From NCBI GenBank assembly GCA_032690845.1, contig CM064427.1, forward strand, positions 20,805,164-20,869,163: 64,000 nt of DNA, given 5' to 3'. Shown here piece by piece: positions 12,433 through 23,025 of this stretch; the first letter of the stretch is position 1, and every line of letters starts with the position of its first letter. This DNA comes from Eleusine coracana subsp. coracana. Its lineage: Eukaryota; Streptophyta; Magnoliopsida; Poales; Poaceae. The notes under the pieces are model-generated. The model searched no databases. It was not told the origin of the DNA and saw only the letters and a program-made list of their open reading frames with translations. The translations under genes were made by a program, and so were the position numbers.

Positions 12433-12790
12433 ACATAAAGGTTCAACTTATTTTAGACCCAAGCCAAGGTAAACAACAAGTTGGTTAAATTGATAATTAA
12501 TGGTGGTAGCTACCACAACATTGCTAGCAAAGAAATATGTGATAAATTGGGGCTGACCATGATAAAACATCCCCATCCATATCATGTGCAATGGTTCAGC
12601 GATTGCAGATATGTCAATGTGCAATATATGGTGAGGGTCACTTTCAGCATACATGATTACACCGACACCGTTGAGTGCGATGTTGTGCCCATGATGGTTT
12701 GTCACTTGCTGTTGGAGAGGTCGTGGCAATTTGATAGGCATGCTTTACATGATGGCTGAGCCAACACATATGCATTCAAATGGCAAGAGA
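12433..12790 (+). pseudogene. Gypsy B aspartic protease, catalytic Asp replaced
   Basis: The frame 12481-12759 contains LIINGGSYHNIASKEICDKLGL, where relatives have an Asp in place of the Asn before GG. PHPYHVQW and CDVVPMMVCHLLLERSW follow, as in plant gypsy retropepsins. The catalytic Asp codon has become AAT, one G-to-A change from GAT. A functional protease would cut the Gag-Pol polyprotein. Confidence 0.8.
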
Positions 12791-13079
12791 AAGGTGTCAA
12801 GCTGCTGCCGATGACTCCCACTCAAATCATAGCAGCCAACATGCAAAAAAAAAAAAATCAGTGAGTGCGAGAGAGTAAAGAAAAACGCTAGTGCTGTCCA
12901 CAAATTGGTGAGTGGGTGCCACAAGCCAAACATGAGTGGAAAAAGAGAGCATGAGAGAAAGAGTATGGTTGCTATAGCCACAAAATCTGAGATGAAAGGA
13001 ATGAGAGAAGATCCTAACATAGCGCATTTTGTACTCTTGTACAAAGATGCAATTCTCTCCACTAATGACATGACCTCTC

Positions 13080-13760
13080 TTCCTAGTGTTGTTTCCAATG
13101 TGTTGCAGGCATTCAATGATGTCTTTCCAGAGGAGATACCTGCTGGCCTACCCCCACTTCGTGGATTGAACATCAAATTGACCTCATCCCTGAAGCTTCT
13201 CTTCCAAACCGTACCACACCAACCCGGAAGAAACAAAGGAGTCAGGGACAAGTGCAAGCACTACTTGACAAAGGGTATGTACGTGAAAGCCTTAGTCCTT
13301 GTGATGTCCCTGTTATTCTTGTTCCGAAGAAAGATGGTATTTGGAGAATGTGTGTTGATTGTAGAGCTGTTAACAATATCACTATCCAATATCATCATCC
13401 TAATCCTAGGCTTGATGACGAGCTTGATGAACTTAGTGGTGTTGTTATATTATCTAAAATTGACCTACATAGTGGATACCATCGGATTAGAATGAGGGAA
13501 GGAGATGAATGAAAAACAGGCTTTAAAACAAAATTTGGTTTGTATGAGTGGTTAGTGATGCCTTTTGGTTTAACTAATGCACCTAGCACTTTTATGCGCT
13601 TAATGAATCATTTTTTGAGGGCTTTCATTGAAAAATTTGTGGTGGTTTATTTTGATGACATATTGATATATAGCCGCACCATGGAAGAACATGTTGAACC
13701 ATCAAAATGGTGTTGGAGGTGCTTAGAACTGAAAAATTGTATGCTAACCTAGAAAAGTGC
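13080..13760 (+). pseudogene. Gypsy B reverse transcriptase
   Basis: Conserved blocks occur in order: FPEEIPAGLPPLRG (near 13125), ALLDKGYVRESLSPC, VILVPKKDGIWRMCVDCRAVN (near 13315), LVMPFGLTNAP (near 13555) and the catalytic VVVYFDDILIYS (near 13640). The YFDD box is intact. Frameshifts lie near 13165 and 13710. A TGA at 13510-13512 stands where relatives have Trp, explained by one G-to-A change. Confidence 0.88.
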
Positions 13761-14425
13761 ACCTTTTGCACCAACAAGGTTGTGTTCTTGGGCTTTGTTG
13801 TTTCGGGACAGGGTGTTGAGGTGGATGAATCCAAGGTTGAAGCTATCAAGAATTGGCCAACTCCTATCAATGTGAGCGAAGTGAGAAGCTTTCATGGTCT
13901 TGCCGGCTTCTACCGGTGCTTTGTGAATAATTCCAGCACCATTGCAGCCCCATTGAATGAACAAACTAAAAATGGTGTTGAATTTGTGTGGGATAAGTCA
14001 CAAGAGGTTGCATTTCAAGAGCTAAAGAATTGTTTAACTTCAGCCCCATTGCTTTCTTTACCTGATTTTAATAAATCCTTTGAGATAGAATGTGATGCTA
14101 GTGGGATAGGCATAGGAGGTGTCTTGATGCAAGAAGGCAAACCCATAGCATATTTTAGTGAGAAACTTGGTGGAGCTCAACTGAATTATCCAGTTTATGA
14201 CAAAGAATTATATGCTCTAGTTCGTATTCTTGAAACTTGGCAACATTATCTTTGGCCTTAAGAATTTATCATTCATTCTAATCATGAGGCGTTAAAATAC
14301 TTGAAAGGCCAAGCAAAACTGAACCATAGGCATGCCAAGTGGGTTGAGTTCATTGAGTCTTTTCCCTATGTTGTTAAGTACAAGTAGGGGAAAGAAAATG
14401 TCGTTGCTGATGCTTTAACACGAAC
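13707..14425 (+). pseudogene. Gypsy B RT thumb/connection and RNase H
   Basis: The 184-codon frame covers CTFCTNKVVFLGFVVSGQGV (connection) and the RNase H start FEIECDASGIGIGGVLMQ near 14080. PIAYFSEKL and LNYPVYDKELYALVRILETW follow. After a stop at 14261 the homology continues (HSNHEALKYLKGQ, ENVVADALTR near 14400) with a further stop near 14386. The first catalytic Asp (CDAS) is retained. Confidence 0.85.
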
Positions 14426-14432
14426 AAGTGTT

Positions 14433-15527
14433 TTGCTTAATCAATTGGAGGTTAAGGTCCCAGGATTAGAGCACATAAAGGAATTATATGTTGTTGACCT
14501 TGTTTTTGCAGAACCATACTTGAAATGTCAAGATGGAAAAGGGTGGGACAATTACCATTTCCATGATGGGTTCTTGTTCCGAGCTAACAAATTGTGTGTT
14601 CTAGATTCGTCCATTCGTTTGCTTTTATTGCAGGAATCACACATGGGTGGTTTGATGAGTCACTTTGGAAGAGAAAAGACCTGCATGTTGCTGAGTGATC
14701 ACTTCTATTGGCCAAAGATGAGGCGTGATGTGGAGAGGTTTGTGCAGCGGTGTACAACTTGCCACAAGGCTAAATCAAAACTGAACCCCCATGGTTTGTA
14801 TACTCCACTCCCCACCCCAAATGCTCCTTGGGAAGACATAAGCATGGACTTTGTTTTAGGATTAACAAGAACTAAGAAGGGGAGGGATTCAGTGTTTGTT
14901 GTTGTGGATAGGTTCTCTAAAATGGCATATTTTATTCCCTGTCATAAGAGCGACGATTTGTCGCATGTAGCTGACTTGTTTTCCAGGGAAATTCTGAGAT
15001 TACATGGTGTGCCCAGGACCATTGTTTCAGATCGAGACGTGAAGTTCATGAGCTACTTTTGGAAGACGTTGTGGGCTAAGCTTGGCACAAAGTTGCTATT
15101 TTAAACAACTTGTCACCCACAAACTGATGGACAAATGGAGGTGGTGAACCGTACACTCTCCATGCTGCTGTGAATAATGATCAAGAAGAACCTAAAGGAG
15201 TGGGAGGATTTCTTGCCACATGTTGAGTTTGCATATAACAGAGCAGTCCACTCGACAACGTAGTTGTGTCCATTTGAAGTTGTGTATGGTTTCAAACCCA
15301 TTGCGCCACTCGACTTGCTGCCACTTCCACTTCAAGAACATGAGAACATGGAGGCCTCCAAGAGGGCTGACTATGTGAAGAAAATCTACATGAAGACCGA
15401 GAAAGATATTGAGAAAAAATCAGAGTACTATGGTATAAAGGCAAACAAGAACCATAAGAAGTTGATCTTTGAGCCCAGTGACTTAGTTTGGGTTCACCTT
15501 AGGAAGAATAGATTTCCAGAGAAATGA
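14433..15527 (+). pseudogene. Gypsy B integrase
   Basis: The 223-codon frame holds the HHCC zinc-binding region (HMGGLMSHFGREKT then CTTCHKAKS) and the core with its first two Asp residues (ISMDFVLGL; TIVSDRDVKF). After a stop at 15104 the core continues with a TDGQMEVVNRTL-type motif that keeps the catalytic Glu, near 15125. The frame 15264-15527 gives FEVVYGFKPIAPLDLLPLP and the beginning of the C-terminal domain. Four stops interrupt the reading. Confidence 0.85.
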
Positions 15528-15536
15528 AAGTCCAAG

Positions 15537-15935
15537 TTGCTGCCCCAAGGTGATGGCCCATTCAAGGTCCTTGCAAGAATAAATGACAATGCCTACAAGA
15601 TTGAGCTTCCGGGAGATGAATATGCAGCTAGCAATGCTTTCAATGTTGCTGATTTGTCTCCATGCCATGGTCATGATCAATCAGAGTTAAGGTCGACTCT
15701 TTTTGAAGAAGGGGAGGATGATGAGGACATCCCTCGTGACTACACCTATGAGAGACCAAAAACTCGAGCCAAAGCAAAACAATTACAACATAATGTAAAT
15801 CTTTTCCTTAATGATTATAAACATGCATCTCATAAGAGTCATGTACAACCTAATGGAGGTGCATTACTTGTCCTCAATTTTGAAGCACAGGTCCAAGACA
15901 TGGTGGCCACTTCATGCCCAAAGAGAGCAAGTTGA
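15537..15935 (+). pseudogene. Gypsy B integrase C-terminal domain and polyprotein tail
   Basis: The 132-codon frame starts with GPFKVLARINDNAYKIELPG and NVADLSPCHGHDQSELRSTL, the usual integrase C-terminal barrel region. An acidic EEGEDDEDIPRDYTYERPK tail follows. The same acidic tail type ends the ORF of gypsy F. I see no chromodomain. The stretch 15936-16138 before the 3' LTR has no visible feature. Confidence 0.75.
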
Positions 15936-16138
15936 AGTCGATGTGGTGATGCCCAGATTCTGTCCTTCAACTTCATGATGAATTATGTATCATTTTGAGA
16001 GGTACCACTCCAAGTATTTATAGATGGATGGAAAGGCCTTGAAGTCTACTTTCATATGAAACAAACAGTGTATGCATTGGAACTCTGTCAAAAGAGTTAT
16101 GCCCATTTTGGTAAAGTCTGTTCGAGAGACCCGCAGAC

Positions 16139-16554
16139 TGTCCCAAGTGTGTGTATTTCGAGTTGGGCTTTTTAGAAAGGCTCCCAGCCCAACTAGGAGG
16201 GATGTTCCTAGTATAAATAGCACTTGTACACCTGCTGAAAACCCTAACTAAGAATTGAACTAAAAAAAAATAGAGAAGCCAAGTGCTCTTATCCTTAGGG
16301 TTGTGCCATTGCTGCCCCCTTGAGGATTGGGAGTTTTCTTTACCACTTGTTCTTGTGTTTCCTTGGGATTTGCAAGAGCATCATCTGTCCTTTATGTGGT
16401 TCTGGTTAGGCATCAATCAAAGCATGTTGTTGGGTGAAATCATTTGTCACTGGTGGCTGTTCTAGCAGCTGTTGGTGTCATCGATTCGTCAGGTTTCACG
16501 GGTCAAGTTATCCCTAGATGCTACGACGAGAAGATCGGGCAAGTCCTCACATCA
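16139..16554 (+). repeat. 3' LTR of gypsy B
   Basis: Begins TGTCCCAAGT and ends CACATCA, with a TATA box (tataaata) at 16212-16219. It is homologous to 9280-9694 throughout. Confidence 0.9.
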
Positions 16555-16914
16555 ACAATGGTGCATGTCTACAACAACAATGAACATCTACACCAACATG
16601 AACATCTACATCTATGGTGCATGTCTATGTCAACAAGATCAACTACCACGACACCAAGACGGGCGCAAAATTCAACTCAAGAACAACATCAAGTGCGCTA
16701 AGTATTTGGGTACTTCTCCCTCAACACCTAGTACATTTCAAGGGGGAGAATACTTCCAAGGTAAGGACCAAGGTAATCCTTCCAAACCTATCTTTTCTCT
16801 TGGTTCCTTGTTTTCGTTTGAGTCATTTGTCCCTTCCTTCTTATTCTTTTAGGACTCGTTCATTTTGGATCATCATAAGTAGTGGTTGTCATCCATCACC
16901 GAAAAGGGGGAGAT
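16555..16914 (+). other. End of copia A internal region with the polypurine tract
   Basis: Non-coding sequence with repeats of TGGTGCATGT. A purine tract CAAGGGGGAGAA lies near 16739, and the terminal tract GAAAAGGGGGAGAT occupies 16901-16914, directly abutting the 3' LTR. This tract primes plus-strand synthesis in the family. Confidence 0.8.
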
Positions 16915-19330
16915 TGTAAGGTTCATGAACATTTTGGTGATGAATGATAAACATGAAAAGTGACTAACATCTACACGAGTGTTGTGCGTGTAGGAAACCT
17001 CTTCTACTTAATGATGATCAATGATCATTGCCTTGGCGAGTGATGACAATGACCACAAGCATGGAGGTTTGATGGAGTCCAAGGGTTGATAGAGATGGAT
17101 CAAGGCTAAGGACAAGCTATGGAACAAGTGTTTGGAACACTTGTCTAGTTGTTAGGGCTTTGAGTCCATAGGAAAAGCCGGACTATCAAGGGGGTCTAGG
17201 TCATGTCTCTTTAGGTCATGCTAGTCGATGATGTGCATGGATGCGCAGTGAAATCATAGGCACTAGGTGATAGTGGAGAAGCCAAGGAGCTGTTGGAAGA
17301 AGCCGAGAAACAAAGTCAAGCGAGGAGAAGTTTCAGCTTCTGGAGATGAAGACTGAACAGAGAAGTCGTAGAGACCGGATGGTACGGTCATCAGGAGGAA
17401 TTTTAGAACAAAGGAGAAGTTAGCCGTGAGGAAATCTGTTGGTGCAGAATTGTAGGGACCGGACTGTAAGCTCTGTAGAGACAATTCTGGAACAGACGAG
17501 GAAGTGGTTGCCACGACTCTATTTAGAGATTCAGTGATGAACACTGAGCTGTACGGTCTGTATGGAGACAGTAGCGGATAGAGAGCAATGGCTCTAGAGG
17601 AGCCGTCCGGTGGTGACCGGACTGTCCAGTCTGGACAGTGACTGGACCTTCCAATCAGTACGTCCAGAAGGCTGTTTCGTGGAGCAATGGCTAGTTTGAT
17701 GTTGGAAGCCTATATAACTTCATTTTTGGGGTCTTGGATACTGCCGTTGGCCATTGAGACAATTCCCTCTATGCCACTAGAAAATTTCATTGTTCCCTCT
17801 GTGCCACGAAAATTTTTGAACTTGCCTCTGTGCCATCCATGTTTTCCTTTATTCGCTAGCTAAAAACAAATACTTTCTTTACTATACAATTTATGAAAAT
17901 TTGTAAATTTATAAAGTAACACATGAGGAATATTCCATATTATTGGAAAATATTGTGGTTCTATAACATATTTTAATTTGAAATTGGTGAAACTTGCAAA
18001 GCATTAAGGTTCAGATGTTAAATTTTGAAGTTTTGAACCTTAGCGTCTTGTCCCATTCAACTATTTCAAATTCAAAAATGTTACAGAATCAAAATATTTC
18101 CCAAGACTGAAAAATATTCCCCACGTGTTACTTTATAAATTTACAAATTTTCATAAATTTTGGAGTAACGAAAACGTTCAGCACTGGCACTAGTGGCATA
18201 GAGGGCATGGAAATTTTATTTGAATGACATGTAGGGAATTTCAAAGAATTCCATGGCACAAAAGGAATGATGAAGTATTTCAATGGCATAGAGGGAATTT
18301 TCTCTTGGCCATTGGGATTGCTGGGAGCATCTATGAAGCCAAAGGGCTAAGAGAGGAGCACTAGGAGAATATATTGGATATCTTGAGAGTGCTAGTGAGA
18401 GTAACTTGAGTATCTATGCACATCTAGGGCTAGGGTGTCCTTGAGGGTGTGATCTAGGTTGTTACCCTTGGTCTATGGTGAGACCTATACCGATTAGGTG
18501 TCGGTGATCGAGCCTATCGTGATTGGTTGTGAAGGCTGTCATATGTTTGTACATAGTTTGAGCCCGCCGTTGAAAGGGGCATCGCTAGTGAGCACCCATG
18601 TCAGCTCGGGGAGTTTGACAAGTTCTCGAGGGAGGTGAACTTGTGCCTTGGTGGCAGCGATGATGCAACCGTGTCTTCACTCCGAGAGTAATTGCGGGCT
18701 CATGTGCGAGAACACTTGGTGGCGGGAGGGATTGGGACTCCGACGGGAGTGGTCCAACGAGGAGCAGGGGAAGGCACCATCCTTCCGAGACCTCGGGAAA
18801 AAATCATGAGCCATCTCTTATTCTACTACTTACTTTGATGCCTTTACCTTTCACATTTACATACCGTGCTATTAATGCTTGTGTGCTTACCTTGCTCTAG
18901 TTGATTACCTTATAGACTTGCATGAATAGGCTTCTCTACTTGCTAGTTGTGCTTAGCTTTCACTTGATCTCTAGATTTTATAGGAGTTGCTTTGGCTTGA
19001 TTGATCACCCTAGAATGTATTGTGCTACTCATGCTTGTGTGCTTATCTTGTACTTGATGATCTAGTAGCTTTCTTGAGTAGGCTCCTTTTCTAGCTTATT
19101 GTGTGCTTCTGCATGTTGTTGATTACTAACTTGCATAGGAGTTTCTTTGCCTTGTGTGTGATCTAGCATGCTTAGATTGTCTTTTCTTTCATAGGGTTAT
19201 CTTGTTAGTGTGATCACCACTAGAATTGTGTAGGAGTTGTTTGAGTGTTCGATTTTAGTAATAGGCAAATTAGGTGCATAGTTTGAGTTCCCAATTCACC
19301 CTCCCCCCTCTCAGTCACTCGATCCTTTCA
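16915..19330 (+). repeat. 3' LTR of copia A, interrupted by a MITE
   Basis: It begins TGTAAGGTTC right after the polypurine tract and ends CCTTTCA. It is 2416 bp long, or about 1858 bp without the MITE and one target duplication. A TATA box is at 17711-17718. U3 (17340-17660) contains repeated CCGGAC/GTCCGG palindromes. Confidence 0.9.
17747..18314. mobile_element. Foldback MITE, Mutator-like, in the LTR of copia A
   Basis: The 548-bp insert (17757-18304) is flanked by the 10-bp direct repeat TTGGCCATTG (17747-17756 and 18305-18314). The 5' LTR has only one copy of this repeat, at about 167-176, and serves as the empty site. The ends are inverted (AATTCCCTCTATGCC against GGCATAGAGGGAATT), and the inverted homology extends almost to the middle. 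The 9-11 bp duplication class and long inverted repeats fit non-autonomous Mutator-like elements. It has no coding capacity. Confidence 0.9.
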
Positions 19331-19437
19331 CCATCTCAATCGGCTTTTATTCCGGGTCTCTACATTTTGGATGGAGTGATAACCTTACATGAGGATTTCC
19401 ATGAGATCCATAAAAAAAGAAGAGTAGTGGTGACCTT

Positions 19438-19899
19438 TTAAGGTCAAGTTGGGTAATTGATAGTGGATGCACCAACCATATGACCGGAGCCAAAAAGATG
19501 TTCAAATCATTTGAGCCAAGTCACAACAAAACTGAGTATATCACACTTGGTGTCAATGGAACAAGACAAGTACTAGGTTATGGTGAAATCCCTCTCGCTC
19601 CTTCGTATTTAATTTCTATGGTTATGCTTTTTGATCATCTTGACTTTAATCTATTGTCCATTTCGTAATTTTGTAAAATGGGCTATGGTTGCTTGTTCAA
19701 CGAATCTGGTGTGACCATGTATAAGAGAAGTGATGGCTCGGTTGCTTTCAAAGCTGTGCTTAAAGGAAAGCTTTATGCTGTGGATTTCTCCACAAATGAG
19801 GCTAGACTTGTTACATGTTTGTTAGCAATGTCCAATATGGGTTGGTTATGGCATAGGAGGCTTGCCCATGTTGGTATGAGAAATCTTCACAAACTCTAA
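19438..19899 (+). pseudogene. Copia C protease and GAG-pre-integrase
   Basis: WVIDSGCTNHMTGA (near 19450) is the copia retropepsin motif with its DSG intact. LDFNLLSIS then ends at a TAA where relatives have Gln. The same frame resumes with GYGCLFNESG and the pre-integrase motif WLWHRRLAHVGMRNLHKL, again ended by a TAA at a Gln position. Both stops are explained by CAA-to-TAA changes. Confidence 0.85.
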
Positions 19900-20600
19900 A
19901 AAGGTGGCCACATCATTGGACTAACCGATGTTTGTTTTGAGAAAGAAAAGATTTGTAGTGCATGTCAAGCCAAAAAACAAGTTGGAGCAATACATGCCAC
20001 CAAGAATGTGATGACTACCACAAGACCATGGGAGATGTTACACATGGACCTCTTCGGCCCGGTCTCCTACATAAGTATTGGTGGTAACAAATATGGTCTT
20101 GCAATTGTTGATGATTTTTCTTGCTTCATGTGGGTATTCTTTTTGCATGATAAAGGTGAAGTGAAAGATGTGCTTAAGACATTCATGAAAAGAGCACAAA
20201 ATGAATATGAAGTTAAGATCAAGAAAATAAGAAGTGACAATGGCACCGAGTTCAAGAACAGTCAAGTTGAGGAGTACCTTGATGAAGAAGGCAGCAAGCA
20301 TGAATTTTCAGGACCCTACTCCCCTCAACAAAATGGGGTGTCCGAAAGGAAGAACCACAAACTCATTGAGATGGCAAGAACAATGCTTGATGAATTCAAG
20401 ATGTCTGATCATTTTTGGACCGAAGCCGTCAACACCGTATGTCATGCCTCCAACCAGTTGTATCTCCACTGACTATTGAAGAAAACACCATATGAGCTAG
20501 TAACCGGTAACAAGCCTAATATTTCTTACTTTCATATTTTTGGGAGAAAATGTTTTATGCTTAACAAGAGATCTAAGACTTCATAGTTCCTGCAAAAGTC
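19900..20600 (+). pseudogene. Copia C integrase
   Basis: The CSACQAKKQ cysteine pair (near 19955) completes the zinc domain. The core follows: HMDLFGPVSYIS, then IRSDNGTEFKNS, and a Glu 36 residues after that Asp in PQQNGVSERKN. The DD35E triad is intact here, unlike in E and G. A TGA at 20470-20472 stands where relatives have Arg (CGA-to-TGA). Integrase inserts the cDNA into the chromosome. Confidence 0.85.
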
Positions 20601-20612
20601 GATGAAGGTTTT

Positions 20613-21407
20613 TTGCTTGGCTATAGATCAAATGTTCATGCATATCGTGTGTTCAACAAAACCACCGGTTGTGTTGAAATTTCATGTGATGTGACATTTG
20701 ATGAATCTAATGGCTCTCAAGGGGAGCAAGTTGCTAATGATGATGTAGATGATGAAGCTCCTAGAAATGCGATAAAAAGGATGGCCATTGGTGATGTGAG
20801 ACCACCAGAAACAAGAAATGCTAAAGATCAACCCTCTCCCCCAAGTCAATATCAGCCTTGTGAAAATGAACAAGTTGATCATGCAAATGGTCAATATCAA
20901 GATGTTGGCGATCCTGAACAAGCATAAAATGATGACTCTTAAAGACATGATCAAGAGGTCAATAAAGAAAGTGGTCAAGGAAGCTCACATCCACCACACC
21001 CAAGAGTGCATCAAGATGTACAATGTGATTACCCCGTCGATCAAATTATTGGAGACATTGAAAAGGGGGTAATCACTCAATCTCGAGTTAGTAATTTTTG
21101 TGAATATTACTCTTTTGTCTCTTCTATGGAGCCATTTAGGGTAGAACAAGCACTTAAGGACTCGGATTGGGTGATGGCCATGCAAGAAGAATTGAACAAC
21201 TTTACAAGAAATGAAGTGTGGACAGTGGAGGCAAGGCAAAAGAACAAAAATGTTGTGGGCACCAAATGGGTGTTCCGCAACAAACAAAATGAATATGGTG
21301 TTGTGACAAGAAACAAGGCAAGGCTTATGGCAAAGGGGTATTCACAAGTTCAAGGTTTAGATTTTGATGAAACCTTTGCCCTCATAGCAAGACTTGAATC
21401 AATTTGA
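20613..21407 (+). pseudogene. Copia C linker and amino-terminal RT
   Basis: The first part ends the integrase C-terminal region (FLGYR-type, VFNKTTGCVEISCDVTFDES) and a variable acidic linker. The second frame (21006-21407) starts the copia RT: ALKDSDWVMAMQEELNNFTRNEVW, GTKWVFRNKQNEYG, KARLMAKGYSQVQGLDFDET. It stops at a TGA at the Arg position of the motif RLESI(R)ILL. Confidence 0.8.
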
Positions 21408-22289
21408 ATATTACTTGCTTCTGCTACTCACCCTGATTTTAAGTTGTACCAAATGGACGTGAAAAGTGCATTCCTCAATGGGCCTATCAAGGAAGAGGTG
21501 TATGTGGAGCAACCACCGGGCTTTGAAGACCCTAAGTATCCTAACCATGTGTATAAACTCCATAAGGTGCTCTATGGGCTTAAGCAAGTTCGAAGGGCGT
21601 GGTATGAATGCCTTAGGGATTTTCTTATTAAAAAGGGTTTTGTTATTGGCAAGATCGATGCAACTCTCTTCACATAGCATTTTGCAATGATAATTTCGTG
21701 TGCCAAATATATGTCAATGACATTATATTTGGTTCTAATAACAGACCTTTCGTGATGAATTTAGCAATATAATGACCAAGAGGTTTGAGATGTCCATGAT
21801 GGGAGAATTAACATTCTTTCTAGGCTCCCAAGTGAAGCAACTAAATGAGGGCATCTTTATATGTCTAGCCAAGTACACACAAGATTTATTGAAGAAGTTT
21901 GACATGGACAAGGCAAAGTTCAACAAAACTCCCATGGCAACAAATAGCCACCTCGACCTCAACAAAAAGGATAAGCCCATTGATCGAAAGGTATATCGCT
22001 CAATGATTGGATCTTTGCTTTATCTTTGTGCATATAGGCCCAACACCATGCTTAGTGTGTGTATGTGTGCATGTTTTCAAGCCGCTCCTATGGAGTGTCA
22101 CATGATGGCCGTTAAGAGAATATTGAGATATTTAATTCACACACCCAATATAGGGTTTTGGTACCCCAAGGGTTCAAAGTTCAACCTAATAGGCTATTGC
22201 AATGCAGATTATTCCGGGGATAAGGTGGATAGGAAGAGCACCTCTAGGATATGCCAATTATTGGGTAGGTCCCTAGTATGATGGTCATC
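21408..22289 (+). pseudogene. Copia C reverse transcriptase palm, catalytic Asp lost
   Basis: YQMDVKSAFLNGPIKEEVYVEQPPGF (near 21450) and YGLKQVRRAWYECL are typical copia RT blocks. A stop at 21677 and a shift precede the catalytic box, which reads YVNDIIFGS (near 21712) instead of YVDD. The first Asp codon has become AAT after GTC, a CpG-to-CpA change. The thumb (MTKRFEMSMMGELTFFLGSQVKQ) and connection continue to 22281. Confidence 0.85.
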
Positions 22290-22662
22290 CAAGAAACAAA
22301 ATTCCATTGCACTATCCACAGTCGAAGCAGACTATATTGCAGCCGATAGTTGTTATGCACAACTACTTTGGATGAGATAAACTCTTAGGGACTATGGTTA
22401 CAAGTTGAACCGTGTTCCTCTCCTATGTGACAATGAGAGTGCCCTAAAGCTTCCTTATAACCCCGTTGAGCATTCGCGCACAAAGCATATAGATATTCGT
22501 CACCACTTTTTGAGAGATCATTCTATCAAGGAAGATATAGAAGTTAGTCATGTGATAACCAGAGATCAACTAGCCGATATATTCACCAAGCCACTAGATA
22601 AGAAAATATTTTGCTATCTTAGGAGTGAGCTAAATATTCTTGACTCTAGCAATGTGATGTAG
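22290..22662 (+). pseudogene. Copia C RNase H
   Basis: SSKKQNSIALSTVEADYIAA (near 22290) and, after a TAA at a Gln position, VPLLCDNESALKLPYNPVEHSRTKHIDIRHHFLRD are the copia RNase H core. The Asp of LCDNES and the DIRHHF motif are present. The frame ends naturally at TAG 22660-22662 after RSELNILDSSNVM. Confidence 0.85.
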
Positions 22663-22849
22663 AGAATGTGCACATCTGAGTGATGATTGTTTTATTCTTG
22701 CAAAAAGTATTGCTTTGTGCTAAAACCTATTATTTTTGCCATTGATGTTAGTTTTTTATCTCTAGATCAAATCTTGTCAAAATATGGTCATAGTTATCAA
22801 ATGTTGACTGTTGGCTGACCATAAATTGTTAAAATATTTGTTTTGTCCA

Positions 22850-23025
22850 TCACATATCTATTGGTAACTCCGATGGTCATCGAACATGTCTGATGACCCG
22901 TCCCTCGCCCTTTTAACCCAGCCTGACTTACCCCTTCAGTCAAACTCCCCTCATTCTACTCTTCAACCTTCTCTTTCCTCAATAAGACCTTCCTCATGAT
23001 TATCGGACATGTCTGACGACATGCA
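22850..23025 (+). promoter_or_regulatory. Candidate internal promoter upstream of the copia C 3' ORF
   Basis: Two CGGACATGTCTGA-like palindromic motifs (near 22886 and 23004) flank a CT-rich stretch with the TTTTAA-containing segment CCCTTTTAACCC near 22910. The same palindrome type occurs in C's own LTR (49040-49310), upstream of that LTR's TATA box. The promoter role is inference only. Confidence 0.3.

Larger units (their letters stand above)
9280..16554 (+). mobile_element. Gypsy B: Ty3/gypsy element with full but decayed gag-pol
   Basis: Two LTRs of 415-416 bp (9280-9694 and 16139-16554) flank a plus-strand gag-protease-RT-RNase H-integrase order, which is diagnostic of Ty3/gypsy. Many stops and frameshifts break the frames. 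No convincing primer site follows the 5' LTR, no polypurine tract precedes the 3' LTR, and the flanking 5-mers (AAGAC and ACAAT) do not match. The boundaries therefore rest on LTR homology and the TG...CA ends. Confidence 0.9.
1..19330 (+). mobile_element. Copia A: Sirevirus-type Ty1/copia element, rearranged, containing nested insertions
   Basis: The element is bounded by a 5' LTR cut by the window edge (1-1188) and a 3' LTR (16915-19330). A tRNA-iMet type primer site follows the first LTR and a polypurine tract precedes the second. Internal sequence includes Sirevirus-style gag (UBN2-like region, two CCHC knuckles, acidic and coiled-coil segments) and a protease fragment, but I see no RT or RNase H belonging to A. 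It is interrupted by gypsy B, by an unrelated LTR at 1739-3583 and, in the 3' LTR, by a MITE. The target-site duplication cannot be tested because the 5' flank lies outside the window. Confidence 0.85.

Noticed and set aside
9280..16554. A target-site duplication for gypsy B in the shared ACAATGGTGCATG near 9203 and 16555
   Set aside because: The left copy lies about 77 bp before the LTR, so it is not adjacent; it is a short repeat in copia A's 3' region.
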